Counted from the stretch's first letter, positions 43,954 to 53,744 are shown. The stretch is 64,000 bases of DNA from Verrucomicrobiota bacterium JB023 (GCA_030673895.1 JAUTCR010000052.1:48939-112938), one strand, 5' to 3'. The notes: generated by a model from the letters alone, not told the origin. Made by a program: numbers and translations.

Positions 43954-44706
43954 GTGGAACGCAACGACACACCGGCCTCCGTGCCCAAGACATGGGAGCT
44001 TCCTCCCGCCATCCGCGCCCGCCTCGGGGTCGCCGCCGGTCGCCAGCGACTGATGGATGCAGAGGGGCATCTCCTGCTCATTCTGCACGCCGTGCCGCAG
44101 CCGGAAGATGAGGAGAGCCGACAAGGGGTTTTCTTCTGGCAAGCTGCTGATGGACAATGGAAAAGCGCACCCGAGCGCGGTGGATTGAAGGCGCTGCAAG
44201 CTCATCTGGGCTCCTACCGCAAGGCCATCCACGGGGTTGACGCACTGACGGACAAAGCGACCCGGCCCGAGGACTACTTCGAGGCTCTGCAGCGGGCCCA
44301 CCCCCTCCTGCGCTCGACCAGAAATCTGCTGTCGGTGCTGCAGTCCGCGCGTGAGGCGCGCCGCCTTGACCCGTCGCTGATTGCTCTCCGCGACGAAGCG
44401 GTGGACCTGGAGCGGGCCATCGACCTCACGACACAGGATGCCAAGGTGGGGATGGACTTCTCGTTGGCGAAGAGTGCGCAAGAGCAAGCGGCCTTCGCCC
44501 ACCAGGCTGCCGCAGAGGCCCGGAGGCTTAATCTTCTGGCCGCCTTCTTCTTCCCGCTGGCGACGCTGGTTGCGATCTTTGGCATGAATTCGCCACGGGA
44601 CGTCTTGGCCGACGGCAGCTTGGTGGGCGTCATCGTAGTCGGCGTGATGATTGGCTTCATCGTCCTGCTAGCCGTCATGGGAGGGAAAAGGGGGGCGGGG
44701 AGATGA
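43954..44706 (+). CDS. CorA-like membrane protein with GMN motif
   Basis: A 250-residue protein starting with GTG. The cytosolic part (about 1-190) is helical with a coiled-coil tendency (LRDEAVDLERAIDL through AAAEARRLNLLAAFFFP). Two C-terminal transmembrane helices follow (about 188-205 and 216-242), with the CorA-type signature GMN at the end of the first (LVAIFGMNSP). CorA proteins transport magnesium, cobalt or nickel. The cytosolic domain is unusually short, and the GMN is followed by SP rather than the usual F, so transport activity is likely but not certain. It overlaps the TAXI gene by 4 bases (ATGA), suggesting translational coupling. Confidence 0.75.
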   Translation: MERNDTPASVPKTWELPPAIRARLGVAAGRQRLMDAEGHLLLILHAVPQPEDEESRQGVFFWQAADGQWKSAPERGGLKALQAHLGSYRKAIHGVDALTDKATRPEDYFEALQRAHPLLRSTRNLLSVLQSAREARRLDPSLIALRDEAVDLERAIDLTTQDAKVGMDFSLAKSAQEQAAFAHQAAAEARRLNLLAAFFFPLATLVAIFGMNSPRDVLADGSLVGVIVVGVMIGFIVLLAVMGGKRGAGR

Positions 44707-45983
44707 TGGGATGGCAGAGGACCGTTCTTAGGCTGTCCATTGGCTTGGGGAGCCTCCTTCTCGGCCTGCTGATCTGGTGGTTCTTCTGGAAGCGGAGTTT
44801 GGGAGAGAGCGTCGTGGCGACGGGTCCCGAGGGCGGCGTGTACGCGGTCTTGGGGAACGGCCTGAGCCAGGAGGTGGCGGAGAGTGAGGCCCGGTTCCGG
44901 CTACGGCCAATGCCCAGCCAAGGGACGCGGGAGAACGTGACTCTGCTGGAAAATCGGGAGGCGGATTTTGCCTTCCTCCAGGGCGGGCCCTCGCGGGCAG
45001 AGAACGTCCGGGTGGTGGCCAAGCTCTATCAGGAAGTCCTCCATCTTCTCGTCCGGGAAGAGTTGGCGACCCTGACCGATCTTGAGGGCGCGCGCGTTTC
45101 GGTGGGGGAATTCGGCAGCGGCACGATGCCTGTTGCGGAGGCTATTCTGGACCACCTTAAGCTGGGAGAGCAGCGCATCCGGGGGTTGTCACCGGCCCGC
45201 GCCATCGAGGCTCTGGGGAGGAAGGAGCTTGATGGCGTGATGCTGGTCTCCGCGCCGCTGTCTCCGCTTGTTTGCGAGGCGATGGGCTCGGGCCAGTTCA
45301 GGCTGCTCTCCTTCGAGGAGGAAGTTCCTGCCCTCCTCCTCCGCTATCCCTACTTGGAAGAGGCCGGGATACCGGCGCGGTCTTTTCCCTCTGTCGACCC
45401 GGGTGGGATCAATCGACCGCTATCGACCATCGCTACCGTCGGGGTAGACTCCCTGCTGGTCTGCCGGAAGGACCTGAGCAAGCAACTGGTCAACAAGGTC
45501 ACCCGCGAGTTCTTTCGCAACCGCAGCGACCTCACCGGCCTGGCACCGGAAGCCTATCAAATCAGGGAGCAAACCGAGCCGGCGGGCTTGATTTGGCCCG
45601 TCCATGAGGGAGCTCAAGCCTATTACCGCCGCCGGGAGCCCAGCTTCATGGAGCGCTATGCGGAGGTGATTGCGCTCCTCCTCTCCGTGGCCGCAACCGC
45701 CTGGGGGGTGCTGGGGACCGTGGCCAAGTGGTCAGCCCGCCGGAAGAAGAATCGCATTGATGACTATTATCTCGAAGTTGCGGCCACCTTCTTGCGCATC
45801 GAGGACCCCGAGCTTTCTCTGGCGATCCTCAAGGAGGAGGAAAGCAGACTCTGTAGCTTGCGAACGGACGCATTCTCGGATTTGGCAAAGGAGAAGCTGA
45901 AAGCTGATGAGTCATTTCGTATCTTCCAAGATCAACTGACCATGTGCTTGGCAGAGATTCGTGAACGTATCCAGAGAGTCTAA
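44703..45983 (+). CDS. TAXI family solute-binding protein with C-terminal membrane anchor
   Basis: A 426-residue protein. Residues 8-30 are an N-terminal membrane anchor. The TAXI solute-binding fold covers about 35-300: VVATGPEGGVYAVLGNGLSQEV, PMPSQGTRENVTLLENREADFAFLQGG, LATLTDLEGARVSVGEFGSGT and AEAILDHLKLGEQRI are its standard segments. A second transmembrane helix (about 320-340, VIALLLSVAATAWGVLGTV) and a basic, helical cytosolic tail (345-426) follow. TAXI proteins normally feed TRAP transporters, but no TRAP membrane subunit is present and the protein is tethered at both ends. With the coupled CorA-like gene upstream it may work as a sensor or co-transporter component. Confidence 0.82.
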   Translation: MMGWQRTVLRLSIGLGSLLLGLLIWWFFWKRSLGESVVATGPEGGVYAVLGNGLSQEVAESEARFRLRPMPSQGTRENVTLLENREADFAFLQGGPSRAENVRVVAKLYQEVLHLLVREELATLTDLEGARVSVGEFGSGTMPVAEAILDHLKLGEQRIRGLSPARAIEALGRKELDGVMLVSAPLSPLVCEAMGSGQFRLLSFEEEVPALLLRYPYLEEAGIPARSFPSVDPGGINRPLSTIATVGVDSLLVCRKDLSKQLVNKVTREFFRNRSDLTGLAPEAYQIREQTEPAGLIWPVHEGAQAYYRRREPSFMERYAEVIALLLSVAATAWGVLGTVAKWSARRKKNRIDDYYLEVAATFLRIEDPELSLAILKEEESRLCSLRTDAFSDLAKEKLKADESFRIFQDQLTMCLAEIRERIQRV

Positions 45984-46658
45984 TATATTAGTCACTCTGG
46001 TGACTTCGGATTGTTCTGCACAAATAAGGGATTGGTCGGCTTATTGGCCTGATTTTCTGGTGATTGGGTGGTCTTTTATTGATTCGATTTTTGATAACTA
46101 AAAGGCGGTGTTGCGGTATAGCGAGATTGCGGATAGTTCGTATTGTTCCCCTTGGTTCTTGGCTAAGGGTGAATCATCAAAAAAACCATTAAACCCATGA
46201 ATCAATCATCTCAGATCACCCACATTTCGTCGTCATCAAGGAAGCGCGAAGTTCTGTGCTTTAGTTGAAACTTCCCAAGCCAACAGTCGATTTTTTGGCG
46301 ATTGCGGTGCGGGCTTTGGGTGAAACGACCCTGAAGTGGGGTCTCCCATTCCTCATGTCTCGGCATCGCTGCCAGGAAGTTCGCTGGGGGCCCGGAACTA
46401 AAACGTGAAGACGGAGCCAGGCGGGTAAGCCGACTGGTAGCGAATGGGTTTAATTTTGGGTTTTCTCCTATTCTGAGATTCAGAAGGCTTAGGCACCGGA
46501 AAGGTGTCGCTTGGAGAGGCCTCGCCGGCTCCGTTTTCGCGACTTCGCTCATCCTCGGGAGAGGTGAGCGCCTGATGATGCTTCCGATTTAGATCAACGA
46601 AAGGCAGCCGCAGACTCGGAGGGGCTCGGCTTGCACAAGAATCTTGACTGCCGACGCC
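45984..46658. other. Intergenic region, about 670 bases, no confident gene
   Basis: Open frames here (for example minus 46211-46552, 113 residues) lack domains, ribosome binding sites and codon pattern like their neighbours. A very short plus-strand ATG frame at 46198 (MNQSSQITHISSSS) could be a leader peptide but has no downstream plus-strand gene. Local base composition shifts to AT-rich around 46010-46200. Nothing else can be supported. Confidence 0.35.
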
Positions 46659-48026
46659 TTACTGCGACTTCGCCGGAAGGAGAAAGTCCTTCGCCGCTGG
46701 AGCCTGGCGGGCGAGTTCATCTCGAATCATTAATTTACGAGATTCAGGCAAAGCATCCGTGCTCATGAGCGCGTCAGAAGCGGCCTGCGGATCGATAGGG
46801 AGCCATGCGAGGAGAATTTGTTGAATCTCGAAGCGGCGGAGCGACTCTTCACTGAAGGTTTCCGAGAGCTCGAATGCCTGTTGGATGTCACTATGGCGGA
46901 AAAAATTCAGGCAGGTCTTCACCGCGGCATCACGCACGGGTCCGTGGTCGAGCGATGCCAACCACCTCGTTGTCTGTCCGGAGTCGTACGCGCTGTAAAC
47001 TTGGGCAAGCTGCGTGGCGGCAATCCGCTGCTGAGCCTCATTGAGGTCAGGCAGCTCCTGTGATAGTGCTGCCGGATTGGCGTGCGCCAACTTCATCGCC
47101 ACCATGGTGAAGAGCTGCTCTTCATTCTCTCCCTTCGGTAGTTCCTTGGCATAGTCCAAGGCTTGGAGCCCGTTAGCTCCAGAAGCCCAGCTTTCCATTA
47201 CGCCCATCAACGCAAATTGCCTGGCTTGGTCAGGTAGGTCCTCTGCCCATTCCAGAGCCCGGGCCGGTTCTTCCTTGGCGAGATGAAAGGCGGTTTGATT
47301 TGCGAAGTTTGGCTTATCCGCATTGTTCTCCATCTCGGATACCAGATAGGCGGCGTCGGCAGGCGATTGTTCGATGTATCGGCCCAGCGCCTGATTGTAG
47401 GCGGCAGAAAGGAAGGGGGTGATTTCTTGTTCGGCAATCCAGTCGAAGACGCTTTCAACGTCTTGTTGCGCCCATTCATCAATGGCGAGGTAGAGCAGCC
47501 TGTCACGCTGCACACCGGCTTTCTGTTGTTCGATGCGATGGATAGCAGCCGTTGCGTCGGTCTGGACCCAGCCTCGATAGACGGCGGCGGTAAGGTGGGC
47601 CTGAAGGCCAAGCGAGGTGATGTGAGCCTCGACCCATTGCAGGGCCGCATCAGGCTGGTCGCTTCCGTAGATGATGAGGCAGTCGTGCAGCCAGTCCTCG
47701 CGCCGTCGTTCGTTCGCGAAGGCGAGGGCGCTCTCCGGGTCGCGTTTTGCCCATTCGGCGAGGAGGACCTTGAGGTCGGCTGCCTTGCGGCCGTCCGCAG
47801 GATCGTTCGCCAATTGGTCAAGGTGGGAGCGGACTTCGTTCAAGGAAAGATGACTCAGAAGAGAGGAGGATGAACGAGAAGATGGTGAATGGGTGGGAGA
47901 CGCGGACGGGTGCTCTACGACCTCATTGATTGCCTCGGTGGAAGACGGCGAGATTCTGCCGAGACCGAAACCTATCGAGAGGGTAATCGCGGCCATGAGG
48001 AGCGGATTGGATTTGAGAAGATTCAT
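46659..48026 (-). CDS. Exported helical-repeat protein of unknown function
   Basis: A 455-residue protein with an N-terminal membrane helix (MNLLKSNPLLMAAITLSIGFGLG), a Ser-rich linker (about 38-58) and then entirely helical repeats. Each repeat of about 35 residues carries a W-A or W-x-x-A pattern: LLAEWAKRDPESALAFANE, LAIDEWAQQDVESVFDWIAEQ, HLAKEEPARALEWAEDLPD and GVMESWASGANGLQALDYA. Such repeats are frequent in hypothetical Verrucomicrobiota proteins and resemble HEAT/TPR solenoids. The role is unknown; a scaffold or anti-sigma-like lumenal domain are guesses only. It is followed downstream on the minus strand by intergenic DNA and preceded by the beta-helix gene region. Confidence 0.7.
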   Translation of the reverse strand: MNLLKSNPLLMAAITLSIGFGLGRISPSSTEAINEVVEHPSASPTHSPSSRSSSSLLSHLSLNEVRSHLDQLANDPADGRKAADLKVLLAEWAKRDPESALAFANERRREDWLHDCLIIYGSDQPDAALQWVEAHITSLGLQAHLTAAVYRGWVQTDATAAIHRIEQQKAGVQRDRLLYLAIDEWAQQDVESVFDWIAEQEITPFLSAAYNQALGRYIEQSPADAAYLVSEMENNADKPNFANQTAFHLAKEEPARALEWAEDLPDQARQFALMGVMESWASGANGLQALDYAKELPKGENEEQLFTMVAMKLAHANPAALSQELPDLNEAQQRIAATQLAQVYSAYDSGQTTRWLASLDHGPVRDAAVKTCLNFFRHSDIQQAFELSETFSEESLRRFEIQQILLAWLPIDPQAASDALMSTDALPESRKLMIRDELARQAPAAKDFLLPAKSQ

Positions 48027-48141
48027 CTATCTATTGCGAACGCGTTGAGGACTGTGAAGCAAAGTGCTTTCTGAAAAGGGAATAAGGAAAACGGGCTCCC
48101 CCTCAAATGAGAGGAAGCCACGAAGCTTGGCTGGATCCTGC

Positions 48142-50382
48142 CTATTCGATGATCCACTGCTGATTGCGATTACCGGTATTGGTGCTCCAGAGGTAAACAT
48201 TCTGGCCGCTGGCTCCACCGGCACCTCCATCGATCGAGTAGCCTGTCGCGTTCCGCTTCTGGAGGAGATACAGACTGCCTGAGACGTGGACTTTTCGCCA
48301 ATGTTGGTTGTAGTTGTTGTCGCTGGTCGTCCAGAGATAGAGGTTTTGTCCGTTGCCTCCACCATTGCCGCCATCGAGAGAAAAGTTGGTGTTTCTCTTT
48401 TGGTAGGAGAAATAGCCTCCACCGCGATCAATCTCTTCCCATTGCTGGTTCACGTTATTTGGATCGTGACTCCAGAGATAAACATTCTGCCCGTCACTTC
48501 CTCCATTGTTCCCGTCGATTCCGTAGCCAGAGGCGTTTCTCTTGCGCATGGTGACGAGAGGAGGGGAGACCTCGGTGATGGTGAAGGATTCCCACGTGCC
48601 ATCATAAGAATCCGGCACCATCTTCACCTGTCCGGAGGAGTCGATCTGCAGGCGGCGGTGATTGGCCGGGGCGTCTGGTAGGGTGAGGAAGAAGGTATTG
48701 GTATTCACGCCGGGTGAGAATGCATAGTAGGTGTAGGACCCGCTATACGAGGTGGACTGCATGTCGGCATTCGAGGAGTTATCGGTTCTCAGGCGGGGGG
48801 TCGACCCGCCTGCGGCCCGATCGAGGTGCCAATACCCATTGCCCTTATCAACGAACTTCCATTCCACATCAGCCCCCGTCGTCGAGGTGGAGGTGGTGTA
48901 GGCATCTTCACTGGAACCCGTCGCTGCGAGGCGAAGATTGTGATGCGGGTTGTCGATGTAATAGGTCTTGTTCGGATCGGGGGTGAAGGAGCCGAAGTTC
49001 CCATTGATTTTGACGACGCTATTATTGCTTCCGTTATCGGTGATGTTGCCCGCCGATTCTCCAGTGCAGCCGGAGCTGCTGGAGCCAAGGACGAGGGGAT
49101 AAGCGGTCAGGTTGTTAATCTCGATGTCCGTTGCCACGTAGCCACTATCCATTGTGCGGACGAAGTTTCTAGGCCCTCCAATCTGGACTTCGAGATTCTG
49201 ATCGACCACCGCTTCCAAGCCACGCAAGGTGATGTTGTGATCTCGTCCTCCAATGTAGGCGACGGACTGTGAGCCATTGTAGTAAGGATCAATGGCGGGA
49301 AGCACGGTGATGTCGACGTTGAGATTATTATCCGTGTCGTAAGCGTTTGAATACACTGGGCCATAGGTGGCATCGCCACTGCAGTTGACGATGGAACCTC
49401 CCCGGAGGCCATAACCGTTCTCACAGCCAATGACGATGCAATCTTCTGCCTCTTTGAAGCCCGAGCCGAGGGTCAAGGAGAGTCCGGAGCGCATGTATTT
49501 GACCGTGCAATCGCGCACCGTGATGTCTGCCGTATTTCTGTTTTCGATCCAAACACCATTGATCAAGGTCGTGCCGCGAGTGTAGGTACGGATCCCGTCT
49601 TCCTGCAGACTCATCATGTATCCGGGAGGGAGAGGGTAGCCCCAGACGGTGCCGAAGTTGACGTCGTAGGCTGGGCCGGAGGTCTCCGCCAACATGTCAT
49701 CAGTGGAGCGCATTTCGCCCTCCACATAGCAGCCTTCGATTAGGGCGTCATTAGCCCCTTGCATGAAGATGCCGTGTCCGTAGGCGCGGTGAATGATGGT
49801 GCAATCCTTAAGGTGATTCGAGTTGCCTCGAATCAAACAGGCGCTGTGCTTAAAGTGTTTGATGACATAGCCGGAGCCCTTCCCGAAAGCGTCACCATAG
49901 GCGTAGGGGAAGGACCCTTTGACCGTCATGTGAAAGCCTTCCACGCGATTGCTCTCGCCATCCATCAGAAGGTTTAATGCGGTTCGTTGGGGACGGTCAT
50001 CAACTGATCCATCGTCAACCATCGTGAGGTTCTTCAAGATGTTGTTGTTACCAGTGATCCAAATCTCATTGACGCCGACATTGCCGAAGGCAGTGAATAC
50101 ATCGGTATCGATCCTGAGCGTGACGCCCGTGAAATCAAAGGTGCTATTGTTCCCTGAGAAAGGAAGAAGGGGATTGCCGAAGTCGCCGGCTGCGACATCG
50201 GCAGCATCGATCGTATAAGTCCCCGGGGCGAGTTTGATGTTCGCGTTGTTATCGTCGAGGTAGGGCATCAAGGCCTGTAGGGAGTTGACGGTCGTTTGAC
50301 TAAGCGCGCCTCCTGTTAGCAATAGGGAGAGCGATAGGAATCTGGCGAGCGGTTTGGCCCGCGAGGGGTTCATGGTTTTCAT
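48142..50382 (-). CDS. Secreted right-handed beta-helix protein with C-terminal ricin-type lectin
   Basis: A 746-residue exported protein. A signal peptide (about 1-29, ending in GGALS) precedes a right-handed parallel beta-helix (about 30-470): NNILKNLTMVDDGS, NHLKDCTIIHRAYGHGIFMQGANDALIEGCYVEG and DITVRDCTVKYMRSGLSL have the repeating turns of pectate-lyase-like folds. Residues 480-600 are a linking beta domain. Residues 610-746 form a ricin-type beta-trefoil with three similar subdomains, each with GQN(V/L)YLW and QQW/QHW (VNQQWEEI, YNQHWRKV, RNQQWIIE). Likely a secreted polysaccharide lyase or binding protein targeted by the lectin. The catalytic residues of any lyase family cannot be assigned. 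MNPSRAK at codon 4 is an alternative start. Confidence 0.85.
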   Translation of the reverse strand: MKTMNPSRAKPLARFLSLSLLLTGGALSQTTVNSLQALMPYLDDNNANIKLAPGTYTIDAADVAAGDFGNPLLPFSGNNSTFDFTGVTLRIDTDVFTAFGNVGVNEIWITGNNNILKNLTMVDDGSVDDRPQRTALNLLMDGESNRVEGFHMTVKGSFPYAYGDAFGKGSGYVIKHFKHSACLIRGNSNHLKDCTIIHRAYGHGIFMQGANDALIEGCYVEGEMRSTDDMLAETSGPAYDVNFGTVWGYPLPPGYMMSLQEDGIRTYTRGTTLINGVWIENRNTADITVRDCTVKYMRSGLSLTLGSGFKEAEDCIVIGCENGYGLRGGSIVNCSGDATYGPVYSNAYDTDNNLNVDITVLPAIDPYYNGSQSVAYIGGRDHNITLRGLEAVVDQNLEVQIGGPRNFVRTMDSGYVATDIEINNLTAYPLVLGSSSSGCTGESAGNITDNGSNNSVVKINGNFGSFTPDPNKTYYIDNPHHNLRLAATGSSEDAYTTSTSTTGADVEWKFVDKGNGYWHLDRAAGGSTPRLRTDNSSNADMQSTSYSGSYTYYAFSPGVNTNTFFLTLPDAPANHRRLQIDSSGQVKMVPDSYDGTWESFTITEVSPPLVTMRKRNASGYGIDGNNGGSDGQNVYLWSHDPNNVNQQWEEIDRGGGYFSYQKRNTNFSLDGGNGGGNGQNLYLWTTSDNNYNQHWRKVHVSGSLYLLQKRNATGYSIDGGAGGASGQNVYLWSTNTGNRNQQWIIE

Positions 50383-51198
50383 GGGTATTGGTTTTCTTGT
50401 TGTGGTTGCTTGTTGTTGCCGAAAAAGTGCTGCGGAAACCTTTTTGAAGGAAGATGATGGTTCGAATGGCGAACTTCTGTTCAGTTACGGTGTTCAGAAA
50501 TTCGCTCAAGAGGAGAGAGGTGGATACAGAACTCTCCCGATGCCATCGCCCGAGGGCGGACAGTCATGTCTGATGATTGCGGAAAATGTCGGCTAACTTG
50601 GCAGCCGACCGGAAAAGTCCGGGATGAGATCATTCCCATTCGGCGCGAATCGATCCTCAGTTCATTTTTGTTAGGATGAACTTGAAGTCGAAAATGGGCC
50701 AGTCAGACGGGGGATGGCCGGAGTCAGGTCGGGTCGTGGGGAGAGCAAGGTGAAAGTGGCTTCATGATACGAGGGTTTCCAATAGGAAGGGCATTCCAGG
50801 ACCAGCCCATCCATGCCTGTTTTCGAAGCACATTTCGGGGGAGGATTTTGAACAAAACAAAAACAGAGCGCTAAGATCTCTATTGAAAGTGCGCTCCGGT
50901 TGCAATCTTAGGGTGATTCGATGTGAAGTAACCCAGTTGACTCTTAGTAGTTAAGGGGTTTTTCCAAAAAGGTCTAAGGGCTTGCATTGGGGGCCTAGCC
51001 TCGAAGTCAGCAAGATCTGCCAGCCCGAACGTCATGCTGCTCCAAGGGGGGCAATACGGATCTTGGAATGTTCTCTCGGTTCATCGGACGTTTCCTCGCA
51101 TGAGCCACAGATTCGCTGCAACAAGTCGCGACCGAGGAAGCAGCTTTCCGGAGATTGAAAGGTTGGTCATTTCGTTCAACGGTCTTTAGTCTCATTTC
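50383..51198. other. Intergenic region between divergent secreted-protein genes, about 815 bases
   Basis: No gene supported; a 72-codon minus frame at 51007-51225 overlaps the start of the esterase gene and has no features. A hairpin with arms AGTTCAT (50659-50665) and ATGAACT (50676-50682) is present. The stretch is long enough for two regulated promoters, one for each divergent secreted protein, but I cannot identify boxes with confidence. Confidence 0.35.
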
Positions 51199-53685
51199 AT
51201 GAGACGACCTATCAACCATTCCCACTTCGTGCTCGGCAGCCTTGCGGGCGCTTGTCTCGCCTTGCCAGCCTCAGCGGAGCATTACCGCGTCTATCTAATC
51301 GGCGGTCAATCGAATGGGAATGGTCGTGGGGATGCCGCTGAGCTATCGCAGCGCCCATTGGTGGCTGAAGGGCTCGACTCCCCGCAGACTGATGTTCGCT
51401 TCTACTGGCATAAAACGCAGAGCACAGCGAATGGGAATCTCACCCAGGATGCTTGGATCGATCTCCAGCCAGGTTCTGGGCACGGGGTCAATAGCCCGGC
51501 TGGCCATGCGGTGGAATTTGGCTCTGAGCTTTCTCTCGGCCGAATGCTTGCTGACAACGATCCCTCGGTGAATATCGCGATCATCAAATACACCCACGGG
51601 GGAACCAATTTGCACACCCAATGGGCTGCCGGGGGCGCGAACTACACCAGCTTCATCTCGACGGTGTCGGCCGGCCTACAGGCGCTGGAAGATGACGGCC
51701 ATACCTATGAACCGGGGGGGATGGTCTGGATTCAAGGTGAATCCGATACGGGCAACCTGACCAATGCCGGCAACTACGAGGCGAACCTTCTCGCGCTCAT
51801 TGAGCGTATCCGCCAAGAGGTTTTCGGAGGGACAAGTCCGGGTGGTTACACCTTGCCCTTCGTCATCAGTGGTTTGTCCGACAGCCAGTATCCGACGACA
51901 ATTGAATCGGAGGGAACTGGTCCCTTTTTGGTTCGCAAGGCTCAGGAAACGGTGGCGGCGAGCGGGCGCCAGACCGCCTTCGTTGATACGGACGGGTTGC
52001 CGACCTACTCGAATGGAGCAGTGCACTTCGACGCCACCGCTCAAGTCGCCATTGGCAAAGCCAGCGCTGGCCAGTTGCTCGCCTTGGAAGCCAATGACCT
52101 GGACCGCGATGGGCTCTTGAACCCGGAGGAGGTTGACTTGGGAACCAATCCGAGCGTCTCGGACTCTGATGGTGACGGACAAAGCGATGGTTTCGAAAAG
52201 GCTGCAGGGACCGATCCTCTCGATAGCAGTTCCTTTTTTTCAATTAGTACGATCACGACCAATGGCGACGAAGTGCATCTCACTTGGCCAAGTCGTCCCG
52301 GCAATTTGTATTCTCTCGCGTGGAGCAGAGACTTGCAGCACTGGACAGTTGTCGAGGATGATGTTCCAGCCGAGGAACTGGGTGAAACGACTTCGAGGTC
52401 GTTTCTAGTAGAAGAATCTGACGGAGGTGCCGAATCGATTGTAGTTTATGATGGAGCTTCTGGACTGAATGGAGACTTCGATACCACCGCTTTTGATTCG
52501 AGCAGTGAGAGCAGTCCGGTCACTGCCGGGCGTTTAGTGCAGGGCGGTTCCCTAACAGGCGGTGGAGCCGGTCTCTTCGTTCTCAATCGCGCACAGGACG
52601 CCACTCTTTTCGATGGGCATAGCGAGAGCGGCTTGCCGGGTTTCAACTTCGGCGGAGTTGCTGAGGGCAGTCAACCGGCGGCAGCGAGTGCGGGAGACAG
52701 TTTCTTCTTCCAAATCGATAGCGGCCAAGAGATGCGCTATGAACAAATTTCATTCTATGCCAACCAATTCGGCAGCACGGCCCGCATCGATTTGAGCTAC
52801 ACGATTGCCGGTGAAGATGAAGTGTTCGTGGTGCGGGGGCTCACGCCCAATCCGGGTAACCAGCCTTTGGCGCTTGAGACGGTTGATTTCGATGATTTCG
52901 AAACCGCCGAAGAGGTGACCTGGACCTTCTATCTTTACGGTGCCGGAAACGAGGCTCACGGAGTTCGTTTCGATGATATCAAGCTTGATGGGACGTCACG
53001 AAATGAACTGACAACCGTTGTCATCTCGAACTTTACCTTCACAGGACCGCCTTGGACCGCGCAGAAGGAGCCCGATTTTTCTACCCTGGCTAGCGGCGCC
53101 CCTTCAGTGGATACCGACTCCAGAAGCGTGACCTCCCTTCTCTCTAACAATGGCTTCACGTCAGGTGGCTACGGTTCGTTCTACATTCGCGATTTTGATG
53201 GGGGAACTCCCGGAGTGACCGATGGGAATGACTTCGTGATCTTTAGTTCCAGCGCAAGCCCCGGGGTGGGCCTCAATTTGGGTGGCGCAGCGGCATCGAG
53301 TCCGACAAGTTTCCTATCTTTTACGGTGAGTCCAGTAGATGGTCCATTGGCCTTCGGTGAGCTGAGCTTCTACTTGGGCACAAACGCAGCCAATGACGAC
53401 TTCGATATGGAGCTTCGCGCTTGGGATGGGGTTACCGAGACGATTCTGGGTGCGGTCTCCCATATGAGTAGCGCGAGCAATGAGCCAGTCGTTCTCAAGA
53501 CGATCGATTTCGCGGATTTTAGCTCGGAGTCTCCGATTGAGTTTCGGCTCTATGGATACAACGTCGATTCGCAAGCTGGCGGAATCCGCCTTGACGATAT
53601 CGTTCTCCGTGGGCCCGCTGGCGAGGGGCAAACGAGCGGCGATAATGCGGACTCGCGCTTCTTCCGCCTGTCCTTGCAGCTATAG
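51199..53685 (+). CDS. Secreted SASA-type carbohydrate O-acetylesterase with TSP3 and two C-terminal beta domains
   Basis: An 828-residue exported protein. After a signal peptide (about 1-27) residues 28-295 are an SGNH-like sialate O-acetylesterase/acetylxylan esterase (SASA, CE6-like) domain: VYLIGGQSNGNGRG with the nucleophile Ser, PGGMVWIQGESD, and VHFDATAQVAIGKA with the closing His. Residues 297-345 are TSP3-like calcium repeats (DLDRDGLLNPEEVDLGTNPSVSDSDGDGQSDGFEKAAGTDP). Next comes a strand module with LAWSRDLQHWTVV, and two similar 190-residue beta domains (about 415-600 and 610-815), each ending in VDFDDF or IDFADF..RLYGY..GIRLDDI. Likely removes acetyl groups from marine polysaccharides. 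Sulfatases are encoded just downstream on the other strand. Confidence 0.87.
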   Translation: MRRPINHSHFVLGSLAGACLALPASAEHYRVYLIGGQSNGNGRGDAAELSQRPLVAEGLDSPQTDVRFYWHKTQSTANGNLTQDAWIDLQPGSGHGVNSPAGHAVEFGSELSLGRMLADNDPSVNIAIIKYTHGGTNLHTQWAAGGANYTSFISTVSAGLQALEDDGHTYEPGGMVWIQGESDTGNLTNAGNYEANLLALIERIRQEVFGGTSPGGYTLPFVISGLSDSQYPTTIESEGTGPFLVRKAQETVAASGRQTAFVDTDGLPTYSNGAVHFDATAQVAIGKASAGQLLALEANDLDRDGLLNPEEVDLGTNPSVSDSDGDGQSDGFEKAAGTDPLDSSSFFSISTITTNGDEVHLTWPSRPGNLYSLAWSRDLQHWTVVEDDVPAEELGETTSRSFLVEESDGGAESIVVYDGASGLNGDFDTTAFDSSSESSPVTAGRLVQGGSLTGGGAGLFVLNRAQDATLFDGHSESGLPGFNFGGVAEGSQPAAASAGDSFFFQIDSGQEMRYEQISFYANQFGSTARIDLSYTIAGEDEVFVVRGLTPNPGNQPLALETVDFDDFETAEEVTWTFYLYGAGNEAHGVRFDDIKLDGTSRNELTTVVISNFTFTGPPWTAQKEPDFSTLASGAPSVDTDSRSVTSLLSNNGFTSGGYGSFYIRDFDGGTPGVTDGNDFVIFSSSASPGVGLNLGGAAASSPTSFLSFTVSPVDGPLAFGELSFYLGTNAANDDFDMELRAWDGVTETILGAVSHMSSASNEPVVLKTIDFADFSSESPIEFRLYGYNVDSQAGGIRLDDIVLRGPAGEGQTSGDNADSRFFRLSLQL

Positions 53686-53744
53686 GAAGGAGCCAGAAGC
53701 GGTTCCCGCGACCCACAGGACGAGCCCGTCGTAAATAGTGAGGC

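Noticed and set aside
46211..46552. A 113-codon minus-strand open frame
   Set aside because: No domain, signal peptide or ribosome binding site, and a base pattern unlike neighbouring genes.
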